Of a stretch of 64,000 nt of DNA, positions 20,605 through 32,706 are shown piece by piece. Each line of letters starts with the position of its first letter. The stretch's first letter is position 1. Origin of the DNA: Excoecaria cochinchinensis (Eukaryota > Streptophyta > Magnoliopsida > Malpighiales > Euphorbiaceae); contig CANTUQ010000055.1 of assembly GCA_947683425.1 (NCBI GenBank), forward strand, positions 21,012,001 to 21,076,000. The letters run 5' to 3'. The notes under the pieces were generated by a model, which did no database searches, had not been told where the DNA came from, and was given only the letters and a program-made list of their open reading frames with translations. Both the position numbers and the translations under genes were made by a program.

Positions 20605-22559
20605 TTAGAGGGGTGCGTAGTCGGAGGGCTCCTCGTCGGGATCCTTGTCGTCTGATATATGCACTGTCCCTGGCTAAGGTGGAGGTGGAGCTGGCTGTGT
20701 CGGAGGTGGAGGCTGAGCCATGGAGTGTCCTGCCCCAGCATCAAGGGTCTGTCTAAACCTGATCTGAGCATAGCCATCCAAGAAGGGCTGGGTGCAAGTC
20801 CTCATGAACTCTAAAGTCTCTGAGACTGTGCCTCCTAACTTCTTGAAGGCCTGGCTCATCTGAGTAGTCTGCTCGCCGGCGGTCCTCCTCATCTGATCTA
20901 GGCGCTACTCCGTCTGCTCCCTAAACTCCCTCATGGTCTGGGAAAAGGGAGGAAGAATCCCCTCTATTGCCTGGACCCGGGATCTCAGGGAGTCGAGTGA
21001 CTCATCGATCATCTATAGAGTCATATCAACTCTCTGAGACGCCTGATCCTGGGACGTCCTCAGATCATGAGTGAGCTGCTGCCTAAGCTCCCTCCGGCCC
21101 TGGGCAATCTGCCCTACTAGCCTCGCCTGCTCGTCCCTGAAGGTCTCCACGACCTGAGCCTGCTCTCGTACTGCGTGCTCAATAAAGCCGGCCTGCTCCT
21201 GGGCCAACCGCTCTATCATCTGGGACTGCTCCTGAATAGCAGCCTACTGACAGTCTAGCCTCTCCTACAGAACTCTGTCTCTCTCATCCTATCGTCGCTC
21301 AGAGGCTACGAACATAGTAGTGAGGAGCTGGGAGAAATCAGGCTGTGCTGGCTACTGCGGTGCTGGATCTAGCGGCGGGGCCGTGGAGGAAGACGCCCCT
21401 GGGTCACCCCGAAAGTATGGGTGATACCTCTCGGGGGGCCGGAAGGTAGACCTCTGTACCCTGGTGCTCGGTGACAGAGCAGGAGTCGGCACCCTAGATG
21501 CCAGTGAAGAACCGAACAGCTCGTCCATGGTGAACTCCACGTCAAAATCCAACGAAGTCTGGGGCAGCTCCTGCTCGGGCTGCGGCTGCGGCTGAGTCTG
21601 TGTCTGAGGAGGCTGAGGAGTTTGCTGCTCTAGCTCTTGCTGAGGAGGCTGCTGCGCTGCCTGCTCTGGATCTGGACCCAAGGGTGGAAGGGAGAAGACT
21701 CGTCTGGTCTCGTGGATGGATAGCAACTTGAAGGCCTCTGCCTGCCCTGACAGCTGTGAAATCATCCCCATCTGCACTGCTGCGGAGGCATCCACATGTA
21801 TCCCCTCATCCAAGGGTCCTCTCAGCCTATCCGGGGCAACTCCTAACCCCAAAAGCAAACGAGTGATGACTCCCCCTACTATCACCACGGGCGTCAATCC
21901 TCTGCCAACTCTGACCAGGTTAGCCAATATCTCATGGCTAACGTTGAGGCACTGGCCTGCCACCATAGCCCAGAGGCTCCAGATCTCGGCCGGGTTAAGC
22001 GACCCTGGATTACCAGCTCGACCGAGGTACAAGCTAGATAGCACTCTGTGCAGTTACCGGAGTGCCTGAGACACCAGTACGATGCTCTTCGCTGTATCGT
22101 GGTCATACAGCACTCCTGGTAATGCAATGCCCGCCCAGTGGGCGCGTCTCACCGCTCGCTGTGGGATCTCGACCCCCTCCTATCTGGGAAGCCCCATGGC
22201 CTCTGCGAATCTCTGCCTGGTGATGCTGAAATGCTGGCCATCGAACCAGAACTATACTACCCCCGGCTCTGTATCTGATCTCTGAAAACCGCCGTATCAC
22301 AGGGTGGCTAGCACCTGTCGGGAGTCCTCAGGGAAGGTCTGGAAAGCAGGCTCAAGGAACTCGGTCCATCTGGCACCCTCGATAACATGTCGACCTCCTG
22401 GGCCATCCCTAGGGCCTCTAGGAACGGTCGAGACATAAAGCGACTAGCCCGAATCTCTACCTGAGCTAACGCCCTGTATCTCTGGGCTGAATCGCCGTCC
22501 ATCCAACCCGGAACCTTGACCTCGGGCTGGGCCTGTGGTTCTCTGCGCCTAGGAGGCAT
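20605..22559 (-). pseudogene. Element C sense extra ORF (Athila ORF1/env-like homologue)
   Basis: The start at 22559 lies one base after a splice-acceptor-like TTTCTTTTGCAG. A single broken frame of about 650 codons can be followed to a TAA at 20605-20607. The N-terminal half (about residues 1-280) resembles the element G env-like protein: FLEALGM then a GW motif, a motif like ITRQRFAEAMGLP, LRQLHRVLSS, and later a GG-ITR motif. The middle is rich in Gln, Pro and Glu. The C-terminal third is Gln/Glu/Arg-rich and likely coiled coil. At least seven in-frame stops occur in the C-terminal part and all are TAG, in Gln-rich sequence. Frameshifts lie near 22100-22310. I do not know its biochemical function. 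Confidence 0.65.
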
Positions 22560-23318
22560 CCTGCAAAAGAAATGTTAGATAGCGAAAACTTGATGAAAAA
22601 GGTGTTATTAAGCTCGTTTTCAAAGTGACAGCCCATTAAGGCCTCACCCGGGCAATAGCGACCCGAGCACGAGGTGAAACAAAACAGATAATGATAATAA
22701 TAAAAAAGAAAATTGGCAAACATCCTGTCAAGGGATGTTGCTCGGCATACTTCGCACATATCAAAAGCAGAAAAATATGCAATTGGCAAAGAAAGAATTA
22801 AAGATTAGTGAAAATGGGCAGCGCCCCGCCAAGGATGTGCCCCATTTTGGCATAAAAAAGGATATCTTGAAAGCAAATGAAAGTGGGCTTATCAGGCCCC
22901 AAGACACGCATTATACATAAAAATTCAATTTTAGAATAAAAAAAAAAGAAAATGTGGGCAGCACCCCGGCAAGGGTGTTCCCAACCTCCTGCATAAAAAG
23001 GCATCAAAATAGGAATCAGGCCTCAACAACAATATTCATAAAATTGGGACGCACCCCGGCAAGGGTGTGCCCCCAACAACACAATATGTGCGCTAGAGAG
23101 TTTATATCCAAAACGACAAAGGTATAGAAAAGTCCTATTTCTACGTGATCATGCAAAGCCTCAGATTGCACTAAAAAATTATTAAAGAAACGGACAGCGT
23201 TCTCCCTAAATATTTAAGGCATCTAAAGCATCCTAACAATTTTTAAGGCTAAAAGAAGAAGAAATAAAGAAGAAATAAATCAAAATAAAAGGTAGAGTAG
23301 TTATTTTACTTACTTACA
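22560..23318 (-). other. Predicted intron upstream of the element C sense ORF
   Basis: Donor GCT|GTAAGTAAG (intron from 23317) and acceptor TTTCTTTTGCAG (intron end 22561) on the minus strand give an intron of about 757 bp. The first exon would run from about 23490 to 23318 and is non-coding. The intron contains four related hairpins (22717-23075). Confidence 0.5.
22717..23075. repeat. Four dispersed hairpins in the intron
   Basis: Units at about 22717-22741, 22815-22844, 22956-22983 and 23045-23075 share the layout GGGCAGCACCCC-GGCAA-GGGTGTGCCC. The arms change together (ACATCC/GGATGT in the first, CACCC/GGGTG in the last two). Confidence 0.65.
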
Positions 23319-23510
23319 GCCGCGAAAAGTGTAGAAAAACTGAAGAAAATGAGCGTCCGAGCGTCCGGTGAGTGAAGAACGCGAAAAATAAAGAAATTGT
23401 AAGAAAAAAGGAGAAGAAATACTTGAAAATGCAGAAAAAACGGAAAAAAAAACTATTTTAAGAGGGAAAGTGAAAATGATAGCAGCCCCTGGTCCGTCTG
23501 TCACTCGCCC

Positions 23511-23708
23511 TTATATAGAGTTTCATGACCGACGGGCTGGGCGTCTCTACGAGCGACCGACGGGCTGACCGTCTGTTGTTCCCCATTCCCCAATTAATGC
23601 GCATTTAATGCTATTCTGACGTATGCATCTGCCAGGTGGATTTTTACCGACGGGTAGGCCGTCTCTTGTGAGAGACGGGTAGGCCGTCGGTGGTGCTTCT
23701 CTATAAAT
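23511..23708. promoter_or_regulatory. Bidirectional dyad-TATA promoter of element C
   Basis: ACCGACGGG-type dyads fill 23527-23691. On the minus side the TATA box CTCTATATAAGG (about 23509-23520) lies 7 bp away and points to the sense ORF. On the plus side CTCTATAAATTC (about 23699-23710) lies about 10 bp away and points to the antisense ORF, whose ATG at 23774 is about 70 bp downstream. The dyad motif is the one in this element's LTR. Confidence 0.6.
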
Positions 23709-23773
23709 TCCTCCAAAAATTTTCACCCCCTTTTTTGTGTCTCTTCATTTCCCAACATCTTGAGCCCCTCAAA

Positions 23774-25060
23774 ATGTCTTCTTCTCTTTTCCAAAGAATG
23801 CACCGCATCCTAGATGACAAGCACACTTGGGAAAAAGGCACCCTTTCCTCTCTGTCTGGGCTAAAATATCTGCGTCGGGTCAAAGTTGATCAGAACCTTC
23901 TTCTGGTGGTGACTCACTTCTGGAATTCCCGGTTTCACATCTTCCGGTTCACTTATCATTAGTTGTGCCCCCTGCCCTAGGAGTTAACTGCCATTCTTGG
24001 AGCCTGGTACCCCCCTAACGCTCTACCTTGCATCCCCTGCTGCGGTCTACTCCAGACTCGGGATATAGCTATGGCTCTAGGCATACCCCCTTCTGAGGCC
24101 GTCCGGCTGGTTTCTCCGGGCTCTTTCTTTACTTTAGAGCCTCTGATCGGTTCACTGATGTCCCTACATACCGGGTAAGCATCATATTTCTATTTTGCAT
24201 GACGAACTTTCTCACTGTTGTTCTAGGGGGTTTGACAAGCGACCCTCGCCTGTTCGGAATTCTGAGTGACTTTCACTGGGGATTATCACCCTTCCCACTC
24301 ATTTTAGCTTAAACCATTCTGGGCTTGGATTCCGTGAGCTCTGGATCCACCATTACTTTCACCGGCAGCCCCTTATTGCTCCAGGTACGTCATTATTTTA
24401 AAGGTAGTGCGTCCATTGTGGATTTTCACACTAGCTTTTCTTAGCGGGAGGTGCGTCCTTTCGGATTTTCACACAACCCTTTGCCTTATTTTTGCCTGAA
24501 GTAAACACTACTTACTCCAGCGGCTTTTTTTTCAGATCTGGCTGCAAGAGAAATTGAGGATGCTGTCTGAGCTACCTCCTCGGGTCATTCCACAGTACTC
24601 GTCGAGCCATTTCCTTCCGCGTCGACGACTGTATAAGTGTGTCACTACTGGTGAAGGCATTACCAGATTTGGCGAGCTGTTAGATGACGACATCAGTTTC
24701 ACGTCTTCCTGGCTCCCACTGTCTCATGTGGTCATCGATGGGCCATCGGGGTGTGTTCCCCTCTGTGGGCTCCGTCAAGCCACCTTCTGCATCACTTCTC
24801 GATATGCGCGTTAGCTTGGGATGACCCAGGATGTGGTGAGGGTTCCCTTATCTTTTCGGGGAGGAGCTCTTTCAACTGCCTTCGCCTCTAGGTATCATGA
24901 GCTATGGGGCAAGTTACCAGTGAAGACTGTTATTCCGAGGTTCGGCGATCATTCTGTGGCTTCAATCAGCGAGTACAAGAAATGGGTCCTTAGTCTAGCA
25001 TCTGATAATAGGACACGAGGGCTCAAGCATCTGGTTGGCGAGAGCAGTGGCAGGACTTAG
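23774..25060 (+). pseudogene. Element C antisense extra ORF (plant mobile domain/DUF7745-like)
   Basis: Runs opposite to gag-pol from the ATG at 23774. The first exon encodes residues leading to HFWNSRFHIFRFTY and then LPCIPCC, typical of the DUF7745/plant mobile domain-like proteins of Tat elements (family recalled, not searched). Two TAG codons interrupt it near 23961 and 23976. A possible short intron is 24175-24226, and a better one is 24385-24535 (CCAG|GTACGT to TTTTTTCAG). Downstream frames at 24554-24814 and 24821-25060 follow, separated by another TAG, ending at 25058-25060. The edge fragment at 1-300 is a second copy. Biochemical role unknown. Confidence 0.6.
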
Positions 25061-25449
25061 CTTAGCTTACATATGTGTTTCTTTTGGTGTTACGTTTATT
25101 TTTAATGCAGAACTAGAAAATGATGAAAATAAAAAGAATAATATTTGTTTTATTTCACGAAATTGTGTACATTTCCATGTAATTTCAGCATACATGATCA
25201 GTTTTGACATCAACTCGACCGTTTACGCCCTATTAATACATGAAACCAAATTTTAACAGCATCAACTCCTGTTACCAATCGACCCTCTTGGGTTTTCACG
25301 ATTGGACATTTTCTCTCGTGCCTCTTATTTTTGCACAAGATGCCTTTTTTCGGTTTTCACCCTGTCGAGGCGCCCAATTTTAGCACTGCCGCCTTTTTTT
25401 TCGATTTTCAACCTGCAGGGCATTTATTCTCTTCTTTTTATTATTGTCT
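25061..25449. other. Spacer between the element C antisense ORF and pol
   Basis: No gene. It contains two copies of a motif CCTTTTTTTCG-TTTTCA-CCTG and aligns closely with element D at 63010-63356, so it is conserved Tat sequence, perhaps 3' untranslated or termination sequence. Confidence 0.5.
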
Positions 25450-26790
25450 TTAGCCATGGAACCTTTTGAGTCTGTCGACATTGATCGGTTCTTTGAATTC
25501 GTTTCCATCGCTATCCGACAAGATTGCAGCTCCTTTGGACAACAACTTTTTAAGGATACATGGCCCCTCCCAGGTTGGTCTGAATTGTCCTCTGATATCC
25601 GGTATACCTGGTCTCATCTGCTTGAACACTAAGTCCCCTTCCTGCAGGGGATGCGTTCTCACCTTTTTACCGAATATCCTGGCCAACCTCTTCTGGTAGA
25701 TCTGATTGTGATAATAAGCCTTCAGCCTACTCTCATCCAGTAATTTTAAGTGTTGTAGGCTCTGTCGTGCCTATTCAGCCTCCGGAATTTGCGCTTCCAT
25801 AACCACCCTCAACGATCGGAGCTCTATCTCAACTGGCAATACTGCCTCTATCCCGTATACCAGCGAATACAGCGTAGCGCCCGTAGACGTCCTCACTGTT
25901 GTCCTGTATCCCCACAGTGCGAAGGGTAGCTTCTCTGCCCAGTCTTTGTAAGTTTGGACAATCTTGGATAGGATCCTCTTCACATTTTTATTGGCGGCCT
26001 CTACTGCCCTGTTAGCTTGTGGTCGGTAGGGAGAGGATCTATGGTGCTTGATACCATATTTCTCAAGGAGCTTCCTGGTTTCCCCCATGAACTGCACCCC
26101 GTTGTCAGACACTATGTGGTGAGGGAGGCCATATCTGTAGATCAGATTTCTCTCTATAAACTTGGCCATATCCCTTGCGTCAATCTTTTTGAAGGATTCT
26201 GCCACTACCCATTTTGTAAAATAGTCAATTGCGACTATGATGTATCTGTGCCCATTGGATGCCGTAGGGACGAATCTATTCAATAATATCTATCCCCCAA
26301 GCAGCGAAAGGGCAAGGCGATGTCAGGTTGTGTAGCTCTGATACTGGCAGGTGTCTCAAATCTACGTACTGTTGGCATAATTGGCATTGCTTGACATACT
26401 TTGAGCAGTCATTGTCCATCGTAAGCCAATAGAAGCCTTGCCTCATGATCTTCTTTGCCAGAGTTAAACCGTTCATGTGAGCACCACAGACGCTTGCATG
26501 GGTCTCCTCCATTACCTTGTGGGCTTCTTTTTCATTTAAGCGCCTGAGCTGAATCCCGTCTGCCTGTCTTTTGTACAATACTCCTTCCAAGGATATGAAC
26601 TGAGCAGATAGCTTTCGGATCATTCTCTTGTCTTTCTCGGTAGCTTCCTCTGGAAACCTAGCATTTTCCAAATAATTCATAATGTCGAAGTACCATGGTT
26701 TTCCATCCGCCACTTTTACTTCCATCACTGGCTTGATCTCAAAGCTGGGCTTCTCGGAAGTCAAAATCAGCACTGGTTTCATAGCTACCC
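25450..26790 (-). pseudogene. Element C integrase
   Basis: HHCC zinc finger (H..SVCGAH then CQLCQQ) near 26400-26480, then the catalytic core with Asp in WGIDII, Asp in SDNGVQF, and Glu in AVEAANK, then a C-terminal domain ending DRLKRFHG. A frameshift lies near 26276-26290, just after the first Asp. A TAG at 25771-25773 replaces the Trp present in the same place in element D. Confidence 0.88.
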
Positions 26791-27691
26791 CATTAGGATT
26801 ATCCCACATCGACACTAGGGTTGCCAGCACATCAGCTAGACGGTTCTCATCTCTTGGCAAGAAGTGGAAAGTGCAGGTTTCAAACTGCCCACATATCTCT
26901 TTCAAATATTCAACATAAGGTACCGGCCGCTCTTCTTTTACAGCCCACTAACCTCGGATCTGTTTAATCACCAAGGATGAGTCACCAAAGACTTCCACAT
27001 TCGTTGCCCCCAAGCCAGCTAAAGCTTCTAACCCGAAAGTGCATGCTTCATATTCGGCTTCATTGTTGGTTGCTTTGTACCTCAACTTCTTGGCTAGAGG
27101 GAGTTTCTCATTATCTGGGATTGTCAAAATAATTCGAACTCTGGCCCCCTTGTTATTCACCGCCCCGTCGAAGTGTAACTGCCATCCTTGGATAGAAATT
27201 GCGACTATGCTCTCATCAGGAAAGGTGCAATCGGGTGTGTCCCCTTGAATGGGATGCTCAGCAAGGAATTTGGCTACGGCCCGTCCCTTGATAGTTTTAC
27301 AAGTGATGTATTCAACATCAAACTCCTGTAGCAAAAGTAGCCACCTCCCCATCTTACCAAGCAAAGACGGTGCTTCTTGCAAATATCTCAACGGATTCTG
27401 CTTGGCAACTGCCTGAACTTTGTATGAATGGAAATAATGCCTCAGCTTCTTTGATGCCCAAATCACTATGAGGCAGATCTTTTCTACTTCAGCATATTTT
27501 ATTTCGTAAGCCAGGAACTTCTTACTGAGGTAATAAACTGCGAATTCTACTCCAAATTCATCCTCTTGAGCCATCATGGCACCCACAGAACTGCCTTCCA
27601 CTGCCAGGTACAGGATAAGCGGTTTGACTGGTTGCGGCGGCCTCAACACTAGCGGGTTTAACAGATATTCGTTGATGCTGTCAAAGGCTTT
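26791..27691 (-). pseudogene. Element C tandem RNase H domains
   Basis: The first, gypsy-type RNase H (about 27645-27250) is followed by a second, archaeal-type RNase H with FDGA, NNEAEYEA, GDSSLV and LADVLA supplying the acidic residues. The second domain is a hallmark of the Tat lineage. Stops: TAG at 27689-27691, where element H retains Gln, and TAG at 26948-26950, where H retains Glu. Confidence 0.85.
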
Positions 27692-28846
27692 CTAGCAGTC
27701 TTGGTTCCAGACTACAGGCTGATTCTTTCTGAGCAGCTTAAAAATGGGCTCGCATATCGAAGTGAGCTTGGTAATGAATCGGTTGACGTACTGCAGCATG
27801 CCCAGGAAACTCCTCACATCCTTCTCCTTTTGCGGCACGTGCATCTCCCTGATGGCCTTTACCTTGTCCGGGTCAATTTCTATTCCCCTCTGGCTGACGA
27901 CATGTCCCAATAGCTTCCTTGAAGTCACTCCGAAGATACACTTCTTGGGGTTAAGTCGCAGGTTGTATTTATCAATCCTGGTGAAGAACTTCTCTAAAGC
28001 TTCAAAATGGTCCTCTCGGGTGGCTGATTTGACCATCATGTCATCGACATACACCTCCACCTCCTTGTGGATCAGGTCGCTTAGGATCTTGGTCGCCATC
28101 CTCTGGTATGTGGCCTCAACATTTTTTAGGCCAAAAGGCATAACTCGGTAGGCGTAGGTCCCCCCCTCTGTGATGAAAGCAGTCTTAACCCGGTCGGCTA
28201 TCTTGTTTAGGATCTGGTTGTAGCCCACATAACCATCTCCAAAGCTATACATCGCGTAGTTGGCGGCACTGTCTATCAACACATCAATGTGGGGTAGTGG
28301 AAAATCATCTTTAGGGTAGGCCTTGTTCAGATCTCGATAATCCACACATACCCTGACCTTCTCCTTTTTCTTCGCTACAGGGACTACGTTTGCCAACCAT
28401 GTAGGATACTGCACTTCAACAAGGAACTTAGCCTCAATCTTTTGCCGAATCTCCTCCTTGACCTTGTCTGCCCATTCTGGCCTGAGCCTTCTCAACTTCT
28501 GTTTTACAGGCTTATGGTCCGAATAAGTCGGGATAGCATGTTCTTCTACGTCTCGGTCGATCCCTGGCATGTCTTCATAGGTCCAGGCAAAGACTTTTTC
28601 ATATTTTCTTATTATTCTCTCAAAATTTTCTCTCTCTTCAGGAGTTATATTTGATGCTATTAGAATTTCCTTCGGATTTTCCTAGGTTCTAAGAATAAAA
28701 GGCGTTGTATCAGTGGAATCAATATCAAAAATTGATGGAATATGATCATGTTCATGCATGTTGAAATTATTGGAAACATCGCACAAGTAAGAGAAATCGT
28801 TTGCCTTATTAATAATATTATAATTGTCATTTATATCATAAAAAAG
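27692..28846 (-). pseudogene. Element C reverse transcriptase
   Basis: The open segment 28570-27692 carries the RT fingers and palm: VCVDYRDLNKAYPKDDFPLP, MPFGLKN and the catalytic YVDDMM. Sequence upstream to about 28846 continues the linker in a broken frame with a TAG near 28683. About 292 residues of RT are intact. Confidence 0.9.
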
Positions 28847-29953
28847 TTATGGAATAAAAAGACAATCTAAGTTAGAGTCTTCTTCTGCCTCCCTAGAGGT
28901 TGATGCTGCTGCAGCTTGCTCATCGGCTTCTTGATTCAGTATAGGCTCTTCAGGTATGTCTGAGGATATCTTCAAATCCCCAATCTTCAGTTCTGGCTCT
29001 ACCATCTTTTCTTTCCCTTTCTGCCTAGCAATCAACATCCGTTCTTTGACTACCTCTTCGGGCACACCTCTGTCCCAAGCAATGCATTGAGTCATGACCA
29101 CTTCATCCCGGAAGCTCTCAGCGGTCTTGATAACCCCGACATCCAAGTTAAATACATCGTTGAAGATCTCAAATCTAAGGACAATCCTCCCATTCACCCA
29201 TTGTGGCTAATCTTCACCAGTATAAGCGCATACTGAGGATGCTGGTACAAAGCTTCCTGAAATGTGAGGGATCTTATATGTCGTCTTCTTCTTGCTAAAA
29301 CCACCTCTGTACCCCAGACCCTTCCGGTTCTTCTGACCTCGAGTGGTGATCGCAGTCTGCAGCCCCTGAGAGTTTCTACCCAAACCAGCTCCAAGGAGAT
29401 AGTGCATCTTCTTCATCATGTTAACCACTGCTGGGTTATCCACTGGTCCATGCTCTTCTCCTATCATCGACATGTGGAAGCCACTAAATGGCTGAGTAGC
29501 AATTTTAGGAGCTGACACCTGATTCTCCCTGGCCGCCTTAATAGTTACCACCTCCCCTTCGTGTGGGAACTTTATCATTTGATGTAGCGTGGATGGTACT
29601 CCTCCTAGTCTATGAAACCAAGGCCTCCCAAGCAGGGTTGAGAAATTAGCTTGAATGGGCAGAACCACAAACTCCACCTCTACCTCAATGGGTACCATTT
29701 TAACCAGGGTCTTGAATGTTCACGAGGCTTGCCTTCTTGAATTATCATAGGCTGTGATCGTCAAATCTGATTCACTGAGCATATCCTCACTCAATCCAAA
29801 AGCCTGGAGAGCTATTAGTGGGCAAATGTTGATAGAAGATCTATCATCTACCATAACGCAAGTAGTGTGCTTGTCGTTAATATGTGCTTTGATGTATAGA
29901 GGTCGTTTATGATCGCGGCCTTTGACTGGCAGGTCAGCATCAGAAAAAACCAA
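28847..29953 (-). pseudogene. Element C protease and linker
   Basis: The retropepsin region has VDDRSSINICPL, where the usual active site is D-G/N-G-S; the change next to Asp may inactivate it. GRPWFH closes the domain. A TGA at about 29720-29722 breaks the frame. Downstream, MHYLLGAGLGRNSQG resembles a G-patch, as in other Tat elements. An acidic linker (29197-28847) joins to RT after a further frame change near 29205. Confidence 0.75.
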
Positions 29954-30210
29954 TCTCTCCCCCTATCCTCCTTTAACTAGGCCCAAAAGTTCTGATGGGG
30001 AAATTATGGTGGCAACTGTGGACTCAGTCAAGGCCTCTATTACTTTCTGCCTGTGAGAAGGGAACTGTCTTAAGGGATCCCAAATGGATATCTAAGCTGT
30101 GGTCTTCTTCAACTTTTTGACAATCGGGTTCTCCTCCAGCTCTTTTTTCGTCGATGGCTGCGCTGGTTCTGGTACCCTTGTAATCTCAGGGACCACTCTC
30201 CCACTTCTTG

Positions 30211-31794
30211 TCACAGCCCTACCTCTTCTTCATCCTCATCAGACCTCCACAAATAAGAGTTCATCTCTCCTTCCTCTTCGGCCTCTTCATCGCTCTCACT
30301 TCTCGACCAACAATCAATGGTCGCTACAACTGCTCTTTTATCTTTGTCCTCAGAACAAACAACAGCAATACCCTTGTTCCCAAATAAATCCTGCAGTACG
30401 TACCACTCTGGCAAGCTGGATCCGATCATAAAAACTGGTGGCAGCACGACATTATAACCAGGATTCTTCTTGGATTCCCTCTTCTCGGGGTTGGAAATTT
30501 GTTTGTCATCAATCAGATCTTGAATAGAGTGCCTCAGCGCCTTACACTTGTCTGTTAAATGGCCTGTGTGCTGATGAAATGCGCTATATTCATTGTCCTT
30601 GTGACCTGGCTTCCCTTGCGTCATAGCAGGCCTAGGAGCCAAAGGTTGCAACTTTCCTTCCTTCATCAATCTTCTTAAGACCCAAGACAGTGGCCTTCCT
30701 AAGTTCGAAAACTTCCTCGAGGTAGTTGCGTCAGTAGCAGACACCTCAACCGTTCTTCTGGTGGTACCACTGGGACCAGTTGGCCTGCTGGCTCCCTGAC
30801 CGGTATTAGCTCTCTTTGCAAAACCATCATTGCTGGCTTTCTGGGCCAAGAAATCTCCTTCCGCTTCGATGGCTATGTCTTTCAGAGACTCCCAATCCTT
30901 TAACCCCTTCATCTTCAGACCATCCTTCAAATACCGGCTTGCGTTCTTAATAAACAGGCGGATCTGGTCTTGGGTGTCCGGCTTTCTTTGCATTTCCATT
31001 ACCCTATTCCGCCAGCGGGTGAGATAATCGTGAAAAGATTCCCCGGCCTTCTGCTGGAGCAATTCAAGGTCTTTAAGAGTCACCTCCATCCTGGTGTTGC
31101 AATCGTACTGCCTCAAGAACTCCTCTGTGAGTAGATCCCAATCTTCCTTAGTTCGATGATCGAGGCTATGGTACCAGTCGATGGCGGGGCCAGTCAGACT
31201 CAAACAAAAGTACTCCACCTTCTGCCTCTTGGACAAAGTGGTCCCGTACATTACCAGAGAGTACTGCTTCACATGGACAGTCGGGTCGGAGGTACCGTTG
31301 AATTTTTGCACATCAGGCATTTTGAAATTGTAAGGAATCGGGTCTTCTCCCTCCAACTCTTTGTCCTCCAGGTTCATCCCCTGACCTCTACTCAGCATAC
31401 GGGCCATGGCTTCAAACCTTTCTTCCATCTTCTTTAGAATGAACTCATTAGTTTGGGGAGCCTTCCCTCTCTTAGACACAACACTCATTTTGTCGTCTTC
31501 GTCATCCCTGTCATCATCTATCCTCAACGCTGGTCTTCTCCTCTGACCTGCCAAAGCTACTGACCTCAGCTCTATTGGTGGCGGCCGAATAGGCTTTTCT
31601 TGTCTCTCAGCTCTTTCCTCACCTTGTTCATTTTATCTTACGGGAGGAGGTGGCTGCGGATTTTGCGGAGCTTTTTGTTGTGCCAAAGCAGTTAGCATGT
31701 TCATCATTCTGCCCTCAAACTCTTCAAACCGTCGACCCACTTCTTCTGCAATCATGGCCCTGGTGGCGTCATTACCCCTAGGTGAGTTTTCCAT
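30211..31794 (-). pseudogene. gag: Element C gag
   Basis: The best start is the Met at 31794, giving MENSPRGND and a short coiled-coil-like stretch, broken by a TAA at about 31635, then an open 447-codon frame (31554-30211). The Retrotrans_gag core is clear: VKQYSLVMYG, WYHSL, F-RQYDCN and an ESFHDYLTRWRNR motif. A zinc-finger-like HQHTGHLTDKC retains His and Cys but lacks the usual first Cys. An acidic tail precedes the protease region; 29954-30210 is a broken linker. Confidence 0.85.
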
Positions 31795-32687
31795 CTCAGA
31801 TACGATATAGCTGACTTCCGATAAGATCTCTGGAAGGCCTTCTCTGTCTAGCAGTTCAGATGCAGAAACTCAGATCAATCGTCCGGTAGGCGCTCTAGTC
31901 CACCTAGGCAGATCTATGATGGCTGCAAGGACAAGGCGTTAGATGTGATGCATGGGAATCAGATGCAATGCATGATCGTGATATGCAACACTCACAAAAC
32001 ACAAGCAAGCAGGAAGGTCCTTCCGCCCTTATTCCTCTTACACACGTGGTCGTGCAGTCTCTTTCCTAGGCGGGATTAGCCCAAGTCAGCGGGGAACCCA
32101 ATGGATGCGCATGATGAACGGCGAAAAACCGGCAGCATGACACTCCTATGCTAATGTACAAACGAATGGATATTGATCATCATGTATTTAGACATTTCAA
32201 AAATTTTGACATGGCCCTACCGGGGCATGAAAGCCTTTGGCTAGGTTACCAAGCAAGACATCTGGACTCGCCCAATACATAGTGATCCATATAGCAAGCA
32301 TGGAATTACGGATCATATCACCTATGGAAAGTAGCTACGGCCATTACATGAGCTTTGGACAAGGGATATGTAACTTTAGGGCTACCCAAGCATGATCCCT
32401 GCCGACAGGTCTAGCTCATCACGAGCATAAGGACCAATCGGGTCATCATTTGATATACCATTAGGTACGGAGCTTGGGCTGGTGATTATCCTTAACACTT
32501 CCCCACATTGAGTGAACGTAGGGTTGTGCTTCAAGAACGCACCGAGGCTAAGAAGGGACCAATCTAGCATATTCTAAGGCTCTAATGGGATGTAAATGCA
32601 ATTTTTGAGAGAAAGTGAATTTATGAATTAAACTTTAATCATAAATGTTAAGCGAGGTATTTTCAAAACGAAGTCTCGAACCGTAAG
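31795..32687 (-). other. Element C 5' leader
   Basis: Sequence between PBS and gag. No ORF is supported. Long untranslated leaders are usual in Tat elements. Confidence 0.5.
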
Positions 32688-32705
32688 TCCCCAGTGGAGT
32701 CGCCA
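32688..32705 (-). other. Element C primer-binding site
   Basis: The minus strand reads TGGCGACTCCACTGGGGA, one base from the end of the 5' LTR. This is the type seen in Ogre/Tat elements (tRNA-Arg is reported for Ogre; I have not verified the match). Confidence 0.75.
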
Positions 32706-32706
32706 A

